The notes: generated by a model from the letters alone, not told the origin. A DNA stretch of 64,000 bases from Mesorhizobium sp. CU3 (GCF_006442965.1 NZ_VFWX01000009.1:1-64000); one strand, 5' to 3'. Shown: positions 18,450-27,270, numbered from the stretch's first letter. A program made the numbers and translations.

Positions 18450-18660
18450 ACGCCCCCTTCTCCCCTTGTGGGAGAAGGTGTCGCCGAAGGCGACGGATGA
18501 GGGGTGTTCCAGGGAATGCCAGCGTCTCACTTCGCTGGAACACCCCTCATCCGTCTCGGCGCTGACGCGCCGATCCACCTTCTCCCACAAGGGGAGAAGG
18601 AAAGGCGCCGCCCCTCATCCGCCCTTCGGGCACCTTCTCCCCGTGAACGGGGAGAAGGTA
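18450..18660. repeat. Long palindromic repeat element, family C
   Basis: The spacer between the AAA+ gene and the next gene is an almost perfect giant hairpin. A 25-bp arm at 18456-18480 is exactly complementary to 18576-18600, and inside it an 18-bp arm at 18495-18512 is exactly complementary to 18535-18552. A third related half-element (18605-18658) follows, with CCTTCTCCCC and GGGGAGAAGG arms. The CCTTCTCCCC / CCCCTCATCCG words are typical of high-copy intergenic repeats in Mesorhizobium and relatives. The right end also supplies the ribosome-binding site of the next gene. Confidence 0.9.
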
Positions 18661-18663
18661 TAG

Positions 18664-19971
18664 ATGACCCGCCCCGCTAAGAAACCCGACCTGCTGCGCG
18701 ACAACGAGCTGATCTACGGCCGTTTGCTCACGGTCGACGAGCCGCATCTCATCCAGCGCTACAACAAGGCGCTCGTCGCCTTTGGTCTCGAACCGACGAA
18801 ACTCGCAACCTTCCAGATCGACCGCACCGGCTTTTCGCCCGAGATCGCCGAGGAATGCGGCGACTACGACTATCTCGATCCCAACGAGGTCAACCGCCGC
18901 TTCATCATCCTGACGCCGTCGCAGATCGACCTGCCGGTGGTGCACACCGCTTTCTCCAACACCTCGCAGCTGATGTTCGAGTTCATGTCCAAGAACCAGC
19001 GCGCTATCGACGCGCTGACCATCAAGGACGTGATCTACGGCGAGATCGAGGATGCGGTTCCCAAGGTCAACGACATCGAGGACCTTTTGTCGATCAACCA
19101 GGTCGAGTTCAAGGTGCTGTCGGCCGAGGATGTGCTAGGCAAGGCGGCCGAACTCGGCAAGCTGGTCGACCGGCTTAAGCAGGAGCCGGACGCCTGGCGC
19201 GACAACGCCATGCTTCAGCGCATGGTCGATCTCGCCAAGGTCTGCGGCGACATCCGCGAGAACGCCCTGGTGCCCGACCAGGTGATCTTCCGCCACAACG
19301 CCTACTGGACCAGTCATTTCGGCGGGCTCTATGTCTTCGTCGATCCCGATATGACGACGGTGATCGGCGATCCGTCGACGCCCGGCTTCCGCCGTTCGCG
19401 GCCCTGGCAGGTCAGCTATCTGTCGATCAACGACGCCGACAAGGTGTTCCGCTTCCTGGCAGCCACCGGCCGCCTCGACCTGCCGCGCGCCTCCTGGATC
19501 GAGGCTTCCGGCTATCTTGAGCACCGCGCCGAGATGGTGGTGCGATCGCTGATCCGCGACGCAGAGCCCAACCGCAACCTGACCGACGTCGACAAGGTCT
19601 GGCTGCAGACCTGGATCCACGGCCATGCCGACCTGATCGCCAGCGACGGCAATTTCCCGTTCCTCAACGCCGCCAAGCGCGAGATCGCCCAACTCGGCCA
19701 TCTCAAGATCGAGGATGTGCCGCCGCGCCAGCGCTTCCTGGTGGTTCGCGCCAAGCCCGATCATCCCGACGCCTGGCTGACCAACCAGCTGATCTCGGAT
19801 TTCGTGCCGCAGGATTTCGTCTCGCGCTACGTCTTCAACAAGCCCGGTTTCTACAAGGACTATGACGGCTTCAGCGATGCCTGGCGCGCGCATGTTGTGG
19901 ACGTGCTGAAAACCACATATTTGAAAGACAAGGTTGCGTTTCGCACGCGCCTTTACGGCTTGACTGACTAG
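18664..19971 (+). CDS. Conserved hypothetical protein, fifth gene of the AAA+ cluster
   Basis: A 435-residue soluble-looking protein with no signal peptide, membrane helix or catalytic motif that I can name. It may belong to a DUF seen in rhizobia (DUF6638 from memory, not verified). The ATG at 18664 is preceded by GGGGAGAAGG inside the upstream repeat, so the repeat provides the ribosome-binding site. Its TAG stop sits exactly at the left border of the next palindromic repeat. Repeats on both sides suggest mRNA processing within the operon. Confidence 0.75.
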   Translation: MTRPAKKPDLLRDNELIYGRLLTVDEPHLIQRYNKALVAFGLEPTKLATFQIDRTGFSPEIAEECGDYDYLDPNEVNRRFIILTPSQIDLPVVHTAFSNTSQLMFEFMSKNQRAIDALTIKDVIYGEIEDAVPKVNDIEDLLSINQVEFKVLSAEDVLGKAAELGKLVDRLKQEPDAWRDNAMLQRMVDLAKVCGDIRENALVPDQVIFRHNAYWTSHFGGLYVFVDPDMTTVIGDPSTPGFRRSRPWQVSYLSINDADKVFRFLAATGRLDLPRASWIEASGYLEHRAEMVVRSLIRDAEPNRNLTDVDKVWLQTWIHGHADLIASDGNFPFLNAAKREIAQLGHLKIEDVPPRQRFLVVRAKPDHPDAWLTNQLISDFVPQDFVSRYVFNKPGFYKDYDGFSDAWRAHVVDVLKTTYLKDKVAFRTRLYGLTD

Positions 19972-20071
19972 AGCAATTCCAGGAAAAGTGTGGGCGGTTT
20001 TCCGCCCGGAATTGCGCCAAAACAAAGGGTTAGGGCAGATCGCCGTTTCCCTTGAAACGGTGAACTGCTCT
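19970..20071. repeat. Dispersed ~102-bp palindromic repeat, family A, copy 2
   Basis: The element begins AGAGCAATTCCAGGAAAAGT, has a GGGCGGTTTTCCGCCC hairpin, and ends with a CCGTTTC...GAAACGG hairpin and CTGCTCT. AGAGC/GCTCT form terminal inverted repeats. It separates the 435-residue gene from the DUF2333-type gene and contributes the last bases of the former's stop codon. Compensating changes between copies (GGGCGG/CCGCCC here, a GACGG/CCGTT stem in copy 3) suggest that the structure is selected in RNA or DNA. Confidence 0.88.
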
Positions 20072-20088
20072 AACGGGGTGCCACAGCC

Positions 20089-21213
20089 ATGCTTGATCCG
20101 ATCGTGAACTTCTTCACCCAGATTTTCCAAGGGGTAGGCCGCGGCATCGGCTTTCTCATCGGCATCATCCTGTGGCCGTTCATGTGGGTCGCCCGCTGGT
20201 ACGGCCAGCGTGGCTGGATCCTGAAAGCGGTGGTCGGGCTGGCCCTGCTGGTGCTGATCGGCCTCTACGCCAATTTCTTCTACGCCACGCAATGGTGGAA
20301 CAATTTCGACCCGAACTATCCCGACAAATACACTTTCGAGAAGCGCAACGTCTCGGCGGGTGAACAGGTGGCCGCCGGCACCGGTACCGATACGGCAAAG
20401 ACCTGCGGCAACTCGGCGATCGCGCAAGTGGCGGCCGACCTGACCGACTTCAACGTCAACCAGAATGCCTGGATCTCGTCGATGATCCTCTACAAGCTCG
20501 GCCTGTTCGGCATCAACTGGGACGACACGCCCTGGATGGACAACAAGGCCTCGTTCCAGCGCGGCATCAACCAGGCGGTGCGGCGTACGGCGACCGAGCT
20601 TGCCGACAATCTCGGCCGCGTGCGCACCACCTCGCAGATCGACGCCGACCTGCAGGACGCGCGCGGCAATCTGCAGTTCGACGAATACACCTGGTATTTC
20701 GGCCTCAATCCGTTCGGCCCCAAGACGCCGACGCCGAGCTACTACCGCGACGCGGTTAGCAAGCTGCGCTCCTTCAATGCGCGGCTCGCCACCTGCCAGG
20801 CGACCTTCGACGCCCGCGCCGACAATCTCAAACAGTATATCGACCGCATCGCCTCGGACATCGGCTCGACCTCGGCGATCCTGAAGGAGCGCGCCGAGAA
20901 CCACAACAACGGCTGGTTCGACTTCCGCGCCGACGACCGCTTCTGGTTCGCCTATGGCCAGCTCTATGGCTATTACGGCCTGATGAAGGGCGCCCAGGCC
21001 GACTTCGAGGACGTGATCAAGGAAAAGCACCTGCAGAGCCTGTGGGACACGATGGATTCGCAATTCGTCTCGGCGCTGCGCATCCAGCCCTTCATCATCG
21101 CCAATGGCCGCGAGGACGGCTGGCTGTTGCCGACGCATCTGACGACCATGGGCTTCTATATCCTCAGGGTGCGTTCCAACATGGTCGAGATCAGCAACGT
21201 TCTGACGCAATAA
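20089..21213 (+). CDS. DUF2333-type membrane-anchored protein, last gene of the AAA+ cluster
   Basis: A 374-residue protein resembling the DUF2333 family. An N-terminal amphipathic stretch (IVNFFTQIFQGVGRGIGFLI) and a clear membrane helix (about residues 45-65, VVGLALLVLIGLYANFFYAT) anchor a large domain that is probably periplasmic. This domain has a conserved-looking core (NAWISSMILYKLGLFGINWDDTPWMDNKASFQRGINQAVRRTATEL). No enzyme motif is visible. As the only membrane protein of the cluster, it could be the envelope anchor for the AAA+ ATPase and coiled-coil protein. Confidence 0.8.
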   Translation: MLDPIVNFFTQIFQGVGRGIGFLIGIILWPFMWVARWYGQRGWILKAVVGLALLVLIGLYANFFYATQWWNNFDPNYPDKYTFEKRNVSAGEQVAAGTGTDTAKTCGNSAIAQVAADLTDFNVNQNAWISSMILYKLGLFGINWDDTPWMDNKASFQRGINQAVRRTATELADNLGRVRTTSQIDADLQDARGNLQFDEYTWYFGLNPFGPKTPTPSYYRDAVSKLRSFNARLATCQATFDARADNLKQYIDRIASDIGSTSAILKERAENHNNGWFDFRADDRFWFAYGQLYGYYGLMKGAQADFEDVIKEKHLQSLWDTMDSQFVSALRIQPFIIANGREDGWLLPTHLTTMGFYILRVRSNMVEISNVLTQ

Positions 21214-21526
21214 GGTCGGGATCCGTCGGTCCGGGCGATGGCGGATTTGCGCCCTCGCCCCTGTCGCTTTTCGCGCATTAGGCGGCTGTTTTGAGACGGC
21301 GGAGCCGCTTCCGCTCTGGCTTCTATACGCCGCAACGACCGGGGGCGCTCAGGACCCGAAGAGGGTCGAACCGGGAACAGCAGTATTTTTCTTAGCAGGA
21401 AACATAGTTGCATGAAAGTTGACGCCTCGACTGCGACAGGGATAGAACATCCCCAGCGCCGGCCCGGCGTCTCGAACATGCACCAGTGATCAAACCGTCC
21501 ACCGTCCAATCCAGAGGAACGCCGTC
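21214..21526. other. 313-bp spacer upstream of fhs
   Basis: No gene is visible between the DUF2333-type gene and fhs. There are short GC-rich inverted segments (around GGCGGCTGTTTTGAGACGGC and CGCCGGCCCGGCG) but no U-tract terminator and nothing I recognise as a tetrahydrofolate or ZTP riboswitch. It probably carries the fhs promoter. Confidence 0.4.
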
Positions 21527-23206
21527 ATGGCCGAAGTGAAGTCCGACATCGAGATCGCGCGCGCCGCCAAGAAAAAACAGATCCAGGAGATCGGTGCCAA
21601 GATCGGCATTCCGACCGAGCATCTTTTGCCTTACGGCCACGACAAGGCGAAGATCTCGGCCGAGTTCATCAAGTCGGTCAAGGGCAACAAGGACGGCAAG
21701 CTGATCCTGGTCACCGCCATCAACCCGACGCCGGCCGGCGAAGGCAAGACCACCACCACCGTCGGCCTCGGCGATGGCTTGAACCGCATCGGCAAGAAGG
21801 CGATCGTCTGCATCCGTGAAGCCTCGCTCGGCCCGAATTTCGGCGTCAAGGGCGGCGCCGCCGGCGGCGGCTACGCGCAGGTGGTGCCGATGGAGGACAT
21901 GAACCTCCACTTCACCGGCGACTTCCACGCCATCACCACCGCGCACAATCTGCTTTCGGCGCTGATCGACAACCATATCTACTGGGGCAACGAGCTCGGC
22001 ATCGACACCCGCCGCGTCGCCTGGCGCCGCGTCATGGACATGAACGACCGTGCACTGCGCGAGATCATCTGCTCGCTCGGTGGCGTCGCCAACGGTTACC
22101 CGCGCGAAGCCGGCTTCGACATCACCGTGGCCTCTGAAGTCATGGCGATCCTGTGCCTCGCCACCGACCTGAAGGACCTGGAAAAGCGCCTCGGCGACAT
22201 CATCGTCGCCTATCGTCGCGACAAGTCGCCGGTCTATGCCCGCGACCTCAAGGCCGACGGTGCCATGGCGGTGCTTTTGAAGGACGCCATGCAGCCCAAC
22301 CTTGTGCAGACGCTGGAGAACAACCCGGCCTTCGTGCATGGCGGCCCGTTCGCCAACATCGCGCATGGCTGCAACTCGGTCGTCGCCACCACCACGGCGC
22401 TGAAGCTCGCCGACTATGTCGTGACCGAAGCCGGCTTCGGCGCCGATCTGGGCGCCGAGAAATTCTTCGACATCAAGTGCCGCAAGGCGGGCCTGAAGCC
22501 GGCGGCCGCCGTCATCGTCGCCACCGTGCGCGCCATGAAGATGAATGGCGGCGTCAAAAAGGAAGACCTCGGCAAGGAAAACATCGAGGCGGTCAAGAAG
22601 GGCTGCCTCAATCTCGGCCGCCACATCGAGAACGTGAAGCAGTTCGGCGTGCCGGCGGTGGTGGCGATCAACCACTTCACCACCGACACCGAGACCGAGA
22701 TCCAGGCGATGAAGGACTTCGTCAAGGCACAGGGCGCCGAGGCGATCCTGTGCAAGCACTGGGCGCAGGGCTCGGCCGGCATCGAGGACCTGGCCAAGAA
22801 GGTGGTCGAAATCGCCGAATCCGGCGCCTCGCAGTTCTCGCCGCTCTATCCCGACGAGATGCCGCTGTTCGAGAAGGTCAACACCATCGTCAAGCGCATC
22901 TACCGCGGCGACGAGGCGATCGCCGACAAGTCGATCCGCGACCAGTTGCATGCCTGGGAACAGGCCGGCTACGGCAACCTTCCGGTCTGCATGGCCAAGA
23001 CCCAGTACTCCTTCTCGACCGACCCGAACCTGCGCGGCGCGCCGACCGGCCACACCGTGCCGGTGCGCGAGGTCAGGCTCTCGGCCGGCGCCGGTTTCGT
23101 CGTCATCATCTGCGGCGAGGTCATGACCATGCCGGGCCTGCCCAAGGCACCGTCCTCGGAAAAGATCTTCTTGAACGAAGCCGGCCAGATCGAGGGCCTG
23201 TTCTAA
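21527..23206 (+). CDS. fhs: Formate-tetrahydrofolate ligase
   Basis: Makes 10-formyl-THF from formate, THF and ATP, feeding purine and methionyl-tRNA formylation. The 559-residue product is full length. The P-loop TPAGEGKTT lies at residues 68-76, followed by the family blocks [26 protein letters not shown] and [11 protein letters not shown]. The ATG at 21527 has an AGAGGAA site. It appears monocistronic, with a strong hairpin terminator 20 bp after the stop. Confidence 0.97.
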   Translation: MAEVKSDIEIARAAKKKQIQEIGAKIGIPTEHLLPYGHDKAKISAEFIKSVKGNKDGKLILVTAINPTPAGEGKTTTTVGLGDGLNRIGKKAIVCIREASLGPNFGVKGGAAGGGYAQVVPMEDMNLHFTGDFHAITTAHNLLSALIDNHIYWGNELGIDTRRVAWRRVMDMNDRALREIICSLGGVANGYPREAGFDITVASEVMAILCLATDLKDLEKRLGDIIVAYRRDKSPVYARDLKADGAMAVLLKDAMQPNLVQTLENNPAFVHGGPFANIAHGCNSVVATTTALKLADYVVTEAGFGADLGAEKFFDIKCRKAGLKPAAAVIVATVRAMKMNGGVKKEDLGKENIEAVKKGCLNLGRHIENVKQFGVPAVVAINHFTTDTETEIQAMKDFVKAQGAEAILCKHWAQGSAGIEDLAKKVVEIAESGASQFSPLYPDEMPLFEKVNTIVKRIYRGDEAIADKSIRDQLHAWEQAGYGNLPVCMAKTQYSFSTDPNLRGAPTGHTVPVREVRLSAGAGFVVIICGEVMTMPGLPKAPSSEKIFLNEAGQIEGLF

Positions 23207-23225
23207 GATTCTTCGGAAGCCAATG

Positions 23226-23261
23226 AAAAAGGGCGCCGCGGTGTCGCGGCGCCCTTTTTTT
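23226..23261. terminator. Bidirectional intrinsic terminator of fhs and the convergent membrane-protein gene
   Basis: A perfect 10-bp stem, GGGCGCCGCG/CGCGGCGCCC, with loop GTGT is flanked by AAAAA on the left and TTTTTTT on the right. It therefore works on both strands and serves both convergent genes. Confidence 0.92.
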
Positions 23262-23272
23262 GTTCGAATTCC

Positions 23273-24523
23273 TCACGCCACCGTAGAGGATCCGAACTTC
23301 TTGATACCCGCGACCGACATGCCGACGAATTGGTCGAGTGTGGTGAAGAAGATATCCAGGCTGAAGCCGAACAGAAAAGCGAAGGTGAACAGGCTAAAGC
23401 CGATCCCCGAGACTTCGTCTCCCAGCTTGGTGCCCGGCGCAAAGAACCATGCCAGTACCATGCCGGCCAGGGCGCCTAGCGCTATCCTGTGTATCAATCG
23501 CGCCAGAGGCGGATTCGGCAGCAGCGGATTGAGGATCATCCGCATCTGGAACATGATCGCCCCCATTGCCCCATAGAGTGCCGGCAATATCCATAGGGCA
23601 TAGGGACTGAGAACCGAACTGATCCCCCTGATCTGAGCGGTCATCGCCGGAATGGATTCCGGCGTGAGGGTAATCACGCCGGCCTGTTGCAGGAACCGCG
23701 TCGCTTCCTTGTAGTCATAGTTCACGTCGTCGGACGCCACATCTGTTGGTGGATCGTTGCTTTCGACGGGCGGAGCCTGCTGGGTCGAGGAAATACCGAC
23801 GGCACAGATTCGATCTGTGTTCTCCTGGTCCGTATTGTAGAAATCGCTGTTTGCCGTCGGCTTCTTGTCGGACTCTTTTGAGGCGAACAGGCCGCAGTAA
23901 ACGTCTTTCATCCCCCAAAGAGGAAACTTCGCGTCCTCGTTTATGAACCGTTGGGAATTAGCCCATAGTTCCACAAATTTCTGATTCAGCGAATGAAGGC
24001 TATCCTGCGCTTGATAGTAGGAGTCCTTCATCAAGCTAAAGTCCGTTGTCGACGTTCCGTTGGACAAAGCTTTCTGAAGTTGTTTTTGAGTGGCCCAGAC
24101 CTGTCTGACCGATTGACTGAACCGGCCCGCAAAGTCGGTGTTGTCCAATTGATCGAGCTCCGATCTCAGAGCCGTGCCAACATTGTATTGATAGGTGAGG
24201 GTCGCCGTTACAATCATCAGCACAATCGAGACAAGTACCATGACGTATGTCGCCATCCGGGTTTTGAACGACATGTCGCCGGGGGACCAGCCGTCACGGA
24301 GAGCGACCAGCGTCGTAAACGGTACCACGCTGGAACAATCGTTCAGGGCTTTTTGCAAATCTGCGACCGCGGTTTGATCTGCAGCCGTGTTGCCGACGTG
24401 TTCGGCGTTACCGATGGCCACGAAAAGGGAATTGTCCTTGAACACTCCATAGCGACCATAGGCCGCCACCAGCTTGGCATCGGCGATCAGGCCGGACACG
24501 AGGGGATCGGCGGGCACGGTCAT
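23273..24523 (-). CDS. Unknown four-helix membrane protein
   Basis: A 416-residue protein I do not recognise. A membrane helix at about residues 85-107 (MATYVMVLVSIVLMIVTATLTY) is followed by a ~200-residue hydrophilic, probably periplasmic domain with a Pro/Ser/Asp-rich linker. Three more hydrophobic segments follow near the C-terminus (YALWILPALYGAMGAIMFQM, IALGALAGMVLAWFF, FTFAFLFGFSLDIFF). The start at 24523 has GGGAGG 9 nt upstream. Its coding DNA is noticeably less GC-rich than its neighbours, which may mean it was acquired. It lies 22 bp after a small secreted-protein gene in a two-gene unit. Confidence 0.75.
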   Translation of the reverse strand: MTVPADPLVSGLIADAKLVAAYGRYGVFKDNSLFVAIGNAEHVGNTAADQTAVADLQKALNDCSSVVPFTTLVALRDGWSPGDMSFKTRMATYVMVLVSIVLMIVTATLTYQYNVGTALRSELDQLDNTDFAGRFSQSVRQVWATQKQLQKALSNGTSTTDFSLMKDSYYQAQDSLHSLNQKFVELWANSQRFINEDAKFPLWGMKDVYCGLFASKESDKKPTANSDFYNTDQENTDRICAVGISSTQQAPPVESNDPPTDVASDDVNYDYKEATRFLQQAGVITLTPESIPAMTAQIRGISSVLSPYALWILPALYGAMGAIMFQMRMILNPLLPNPPLARLIHRIALGALAGMVLAWFFAPGTKLGDEVSGIGFSLFTFAFLFGFSLDIFFTTLDQFVGMSVAGIKKFGSSTVA

Positions 24524-24545
24524 GGAACGCAGCCTCCCTCGCTCG

Positions 24546-24761
24546 TCAACCCAATACGCCAGGTACGTAGCCGTTGGCGGATGGGCAGCCGCAGGGATAG
24601 CCGGGCGGCCCGGGCGGCTGCGCCCAGCACCAGAAGAATTGCGTAAAGCATATCGTGCCCGGACCATGCGGGGGCACCTGCGCGAATGCGGGCCGAGGCA
24701 GCAGCGCGGCACCGATGGCCAGTGCCAAAACCATTGCCGTTCTTACTGCGCGCGCTTTCAA
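24546..24761 (-). CDS. Small secreted Pro/Cys/Trp-rich protein
   Basis: The 71-residue product has a classic signal peptide (KARAVRTAMVLALAIGAALL, cleavage after AFA near residue 27). The mature part has about 44 residues, rich in Pro and Gly, with three Cys and two Trp (CFTQFFWCWAQ, YPCGCPS has two of the Cys). The start is a TTG at 24761 with a GGGGG site; the ATG at 24734 would give a poorer signal peptide. It sits 22 bp upstream of the membrane-protein gene, so the two probably form an operon. Function unknown. Confidence 0.6.
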   Translation of the reverse strand: MKARAVRTAMVLALAIGAALLPRPAFAQVPPHGPGTICFTQFFWCWAQPPGPPGYPCGCPSANGYVPGVLG

Positions 24762-24879
24762 TTCAGCCCCCGGTCACCTGCCGATCGAGCTCCTCGACTT
24801 CAAATCTACTTTTTAGAATAGCCTCAATGAGTTCTGTGAAATATGTCACGCGCTCACGCATTGTATTGCGCGCCAAAGC

Positions 24880-24909
24880 AAAAAGACGCCGCGTCGCAGC
24901 GGCGCTTTT
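24880..24909 (-). terminator. Intrinsic terminator of the isochorismatase-like gene
   Basis: On the minus strand GCGCCGC, a 6-nt loop and GCGGCGT are followed by CTTTTT, about 20 nt after the stop at 24926. Confidence 0.8.
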
Positions 24910-24925
24910 GCCATTTCGACACTAT

Positions 24926-25567
24926 TCATGCCGCATTACGCTTCAGCGCCCGCTGGTTCGACGCATAGATCGTATCGCGTTCCGGCATTGCGCCGGTCTT
25001 CAGGCAATCGATCCATTCCGTGGTCTTAAGCACTGCGGCGAAGCGCGACTGCAGCACCACGCTCACCACGCGGTGGATGTCTTGCGCCGACGCATAGCCC
25101 GCGCTGTTGGCGTAAGGCACCGAGCCCGAGGCATCCGACAGGAACTCGACCGCGAAGCCCATATGCACGGCATGGATGATGGTCGACAGGTCGCAATTAT
25201 GCGTCATGTAGCCGACGACCGCGATCGTATCGATGGAATTGGCGCGCAGCCATTCCTCGAGATCGGTGCCTGTGAAGGCCGACGGCAGCGCCTTTTCGAC
25301 ATAGTGGTCGCGTCCGCGCCTGGCGATCTCGGGGTGCAGTTCGCCGCCATGGCTGCCTTTGGCGAAGATCGGCGAGGTCTCGGGCGCCATCTGCTTGACG
25401 ACGACGATCTTGATCTCGGCGGCCGCGGCGGCGTCCATGGCCCGCGCCACATTGGCGACGCTCTCGCCGAAAGGCGGATGCTGGATGGCGAGATTGCCGC
25501 CGTCGTAATCGTTCTGGACATCGACGACGACAAGCGCGCGGCGCGGCTGATGGGCGGGGTTCGACAT
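24926..25567 (-). CDS. Isochorismatase-family cysteine hydrolase
   Basis: A 213-residue member of the isochorismatase/nicotinamidase fold. The catalytic triad is visible as D16 (VVVDVQND), K92 (VEKALPSAF) and C125 (THNCD). Substrates in this family include nicotinamide, carbamoyl compounds and isochorismate; the exact one is not clear. The start at 25567 has an AAGGA site. It is divergent from a GlxA-type AraC regulator with 91 bp between them, a layout often seen where the regulator controls the hydrolase. Confidence 0.88.
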   Translation of the reverse strand: MSNPAHQPRRALVVVDVQNDYDGGNLAIQHPPFGESVANVARAMDAAAAAEIKIVVVKQMAPETSPIFAKGSHGGELHPEIARRGRDHYVEKALPSAFTGTDLEEWLRANSIDTIAVVGYMTHNCDLSTIIHAVHMGFAVEFLSDASGSVPYANSAGYASAQDIHRVVSVVLQSRFAAVLKTTEWIDCLKTGAMPERDTIYASNQRALKRNAA

Positions 25568-25658
25568 GGGTCGGTTCCTTTCGGCTAGCGTTGATGGGAG
25601 CAGGCTAGGCCGCTCCCCAATCGATAGAAAGTGGCCCGATTGACATCGTTCGAAAGAA

Positions 25659-26681
25659 TTGGGACAATTGCGCATCCGATTGAAAGATGCCGTCGTGAAA
25701 ACCCCGATCATCGTCACCGTCGCTTTCGACGGCATCAGCCCATTCCACCTTTCCGTGCCTTGCCTTGTGTTCGGCGCCGACCGTACCAAGCTCGGCCTGC
25801 CGCGTTTCGACTTCCGCGTCTGCGCTACGGAGCAAGGCACGCTCCATACGGATGCAGGATTGAGCATCGTGGTGCCTTACGGCCTCTCGGCGCTCGATGA
25901 TGCCGACATCGTCATCATTCCAAGCTGGAAGGATCTCGAGGCGCCCCTTGCAGGGCCTTTCAACGACGCGCTGCAACGCGCTCATCGGCGCGGCGCGCTG
26001 ATCGTCGGCCTGTGTCTCGGCACCTTCGCCATTGCCGGCGCCGGGCTGCTCGCCGGGCGCAAGGCGACGACGCATTGGGCCTATACCGACCGGTTGCAGG
26101 CGCTTCACCCCGACATCGCGATCGATGCGGACGTGCTCTACATCGATGACGGCGAAATCATCACCTCCGCCGGCGTCGCCGCCGGACTGGATTGCTGCCT
26201 GCACATCGTGCGCGCCCGCTATGGCGCCGAGGCAGCACTTCGGCTCGCCCGCCATGTGGTGCTTTCACCGCACCGCCAAGGCGGCCAGGCGCAGTTCATC
26301 GAGCGCCCTGTGGCGCCGACGCCGAATGCCGACCGGTTCGCGCACGCGCTCGACCAGGTGCGAGCAACGCTCAACGATGCCCACAGTCTCGACAGCGTCG
26401 CTGACACGGCCGGTCTCACCCGCCGCACCTTCACGCGCCGCTTCCAGAAAACCACCGGCACCAGTTTCGGCGACTGGCTGGCCGACCAGCGCGTGACGCT
26501 GGCGCAAAGGCTTTTGGAGCGAACGGACAAGTCTATGGATCAAGTCGCTTTCGAGGCTGGCTTCGGCAGCGCCACCTCGCTGCGCCAGCATTTCGCCGCA
26601 CGGCTCCGGACCTCGCCGATGCAGTACCGGCGCGAATTTTCCAGAACCGCCCAGCTGTCGGAAGCGCTCAGCGGCGCGTGA
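25659..26681 (+). CDS. GlxA-family AraC-type transcriptional regulator
   Basis: Residues ~15-190 form a DJ-1/PfpI-like domain, with the nucleophile-elbow segment LIVGLCLGTFAIAGAG. The C-terminal ~100 residues carry two AraC-type helix-turn-helix motifs (SLDSVADTAGLTRRTFTRRF and SMDQVAFEAGFGSATSLRQHF). The start is uncertain: TTG at 25659 has a GAAAG site, and GTG at 25695 is another option. The last 14 bp overlap the 3' end of the convergent acetyltransferase gene. It probably regulates the divergent isochorismatase-like gene. Confidence 0.88.
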   Translation: MGQLRIRLKDAVVKTPIIVTVAFDGISPFHLSVPCLVFGADRTKLGLPRFDFRVCATEQGTLHTDAGLSIVVPYGLSALDDADIVIIPSWKDLEAPLAGPFNDALQRAHRRGALIVGLCLGTFAIAGAGLLAGRKATTHWAYTDRLQALHPDIAIDADVLYIDDGEIITSAGVAAGLDCCLHIVRARYGAEAALRLARHVVLSPHRQGGQAQFIERPVAPTPNADRFAHALDQVRATLNDAHSLDSVADTAGLTRRTFTRRFQKTTGTSFGDWLADQRVTLAQRLLERTDKSMDQVAFEAGFGSATSLRQHFAARLRTSPMQYRREFSRTAQLSEALSGA

Positions 26682-27225
26682 CCGCCCGCGCCGGATTGCC
26701 GACCACCGTCGTATTCGCAGCAACATCCCGCGTCACCACACTGCCGGCGCCGACGATGGCGCCATCGCCGATCGTAACGCCGGCAAGGATGACAGCACTG
26801 CCGCCGATCCAGGCATTGTCGCCGATCGTCACCGGCCTGGCGACCTCCAGCCCGGCTTGCCGCCCGGCGGCTTCGCGATGATGCTCGGCGCAATAGATCT
26901 GCACATTGGGACCGAGCAGCGTTTGCTTGCCGATGCGCACGGGCGCAGTGTCGAGGATGGTACAGCCGGCATTGAGAAAGGCCGCCTCGCCGAGGAAAAG
27001 GTTGAAACCATAGGCGCAATGGAACGGCGCCTCGATGCGCGCACCCTCGCCCACGCCGCCGAGCAGCGCCCGCAAAGCCGGGCCAAGATTGCCGCGCTGC
27101 CGCGGCGGCAGGCTGTTGTGCTCGAACAACGCATCGCGCGCAGTGACGCGCAGCGCCTCCAGTTCATCGTCGATGCAAGTATACCATTCGCCCGACGCCA
27201 TCTTCGCTCGTTCACTTGTTATCAT
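26668..27225 (-). CDS. Maltose/galactoside O-acetyltransferase-like protein (Maa/NodL family)
   Basis: A 185-residue left-handed beta-helix acetyltransferase with hexapeptide repeats (for example IGDNAWIGGSAVILAGVTIGDGAIVGAGSVVTRDV) and the N-terminal Mac domain KMASGEWYTCIDDELEALR. The catalytic His lies in YCAEHHREA. Family members transfer acetyl from acetyl-CoA to sugars; NodL of rhizobia belongs here, but nothing links this copy to nodulation. The start at 27225 has a GGGAGG site. Confidence 0.9.
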   Translation of the reverse strand: MITSERAKMASGEWYTCIDDELEALRVTARDALFEHNSLPPRQRGNLGPALRALLGGVGEGARIEAPFHCAYGFNLFLGEAAFLNAGCTILDTAPVRIGKQTLLGPNVQIYCAEHHREAAGRQAGLEVARPVTIGDNAWIGGSAVILAGVTIGDGAIVGAGSVVTRDVAANTTVVGNPARAVTRR

Positions 27226-27270
27226 GGCGCGCCTCCCGCGTTCTCTGATTCCAAAGCATAATTCATTCCT

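Noticed and set aside
21214..21526. THF or ZTP riboswitch in front of fhs
   Set aside because: I searched by eye for the conserved core sequences of these RNAs and found none.
26668..27225. Nodulation gene nodL
   Set aside because: It belongs to the same acetyltransferase family, but there are no nod genes or nod box nearby; the general Maa-type name is safer.
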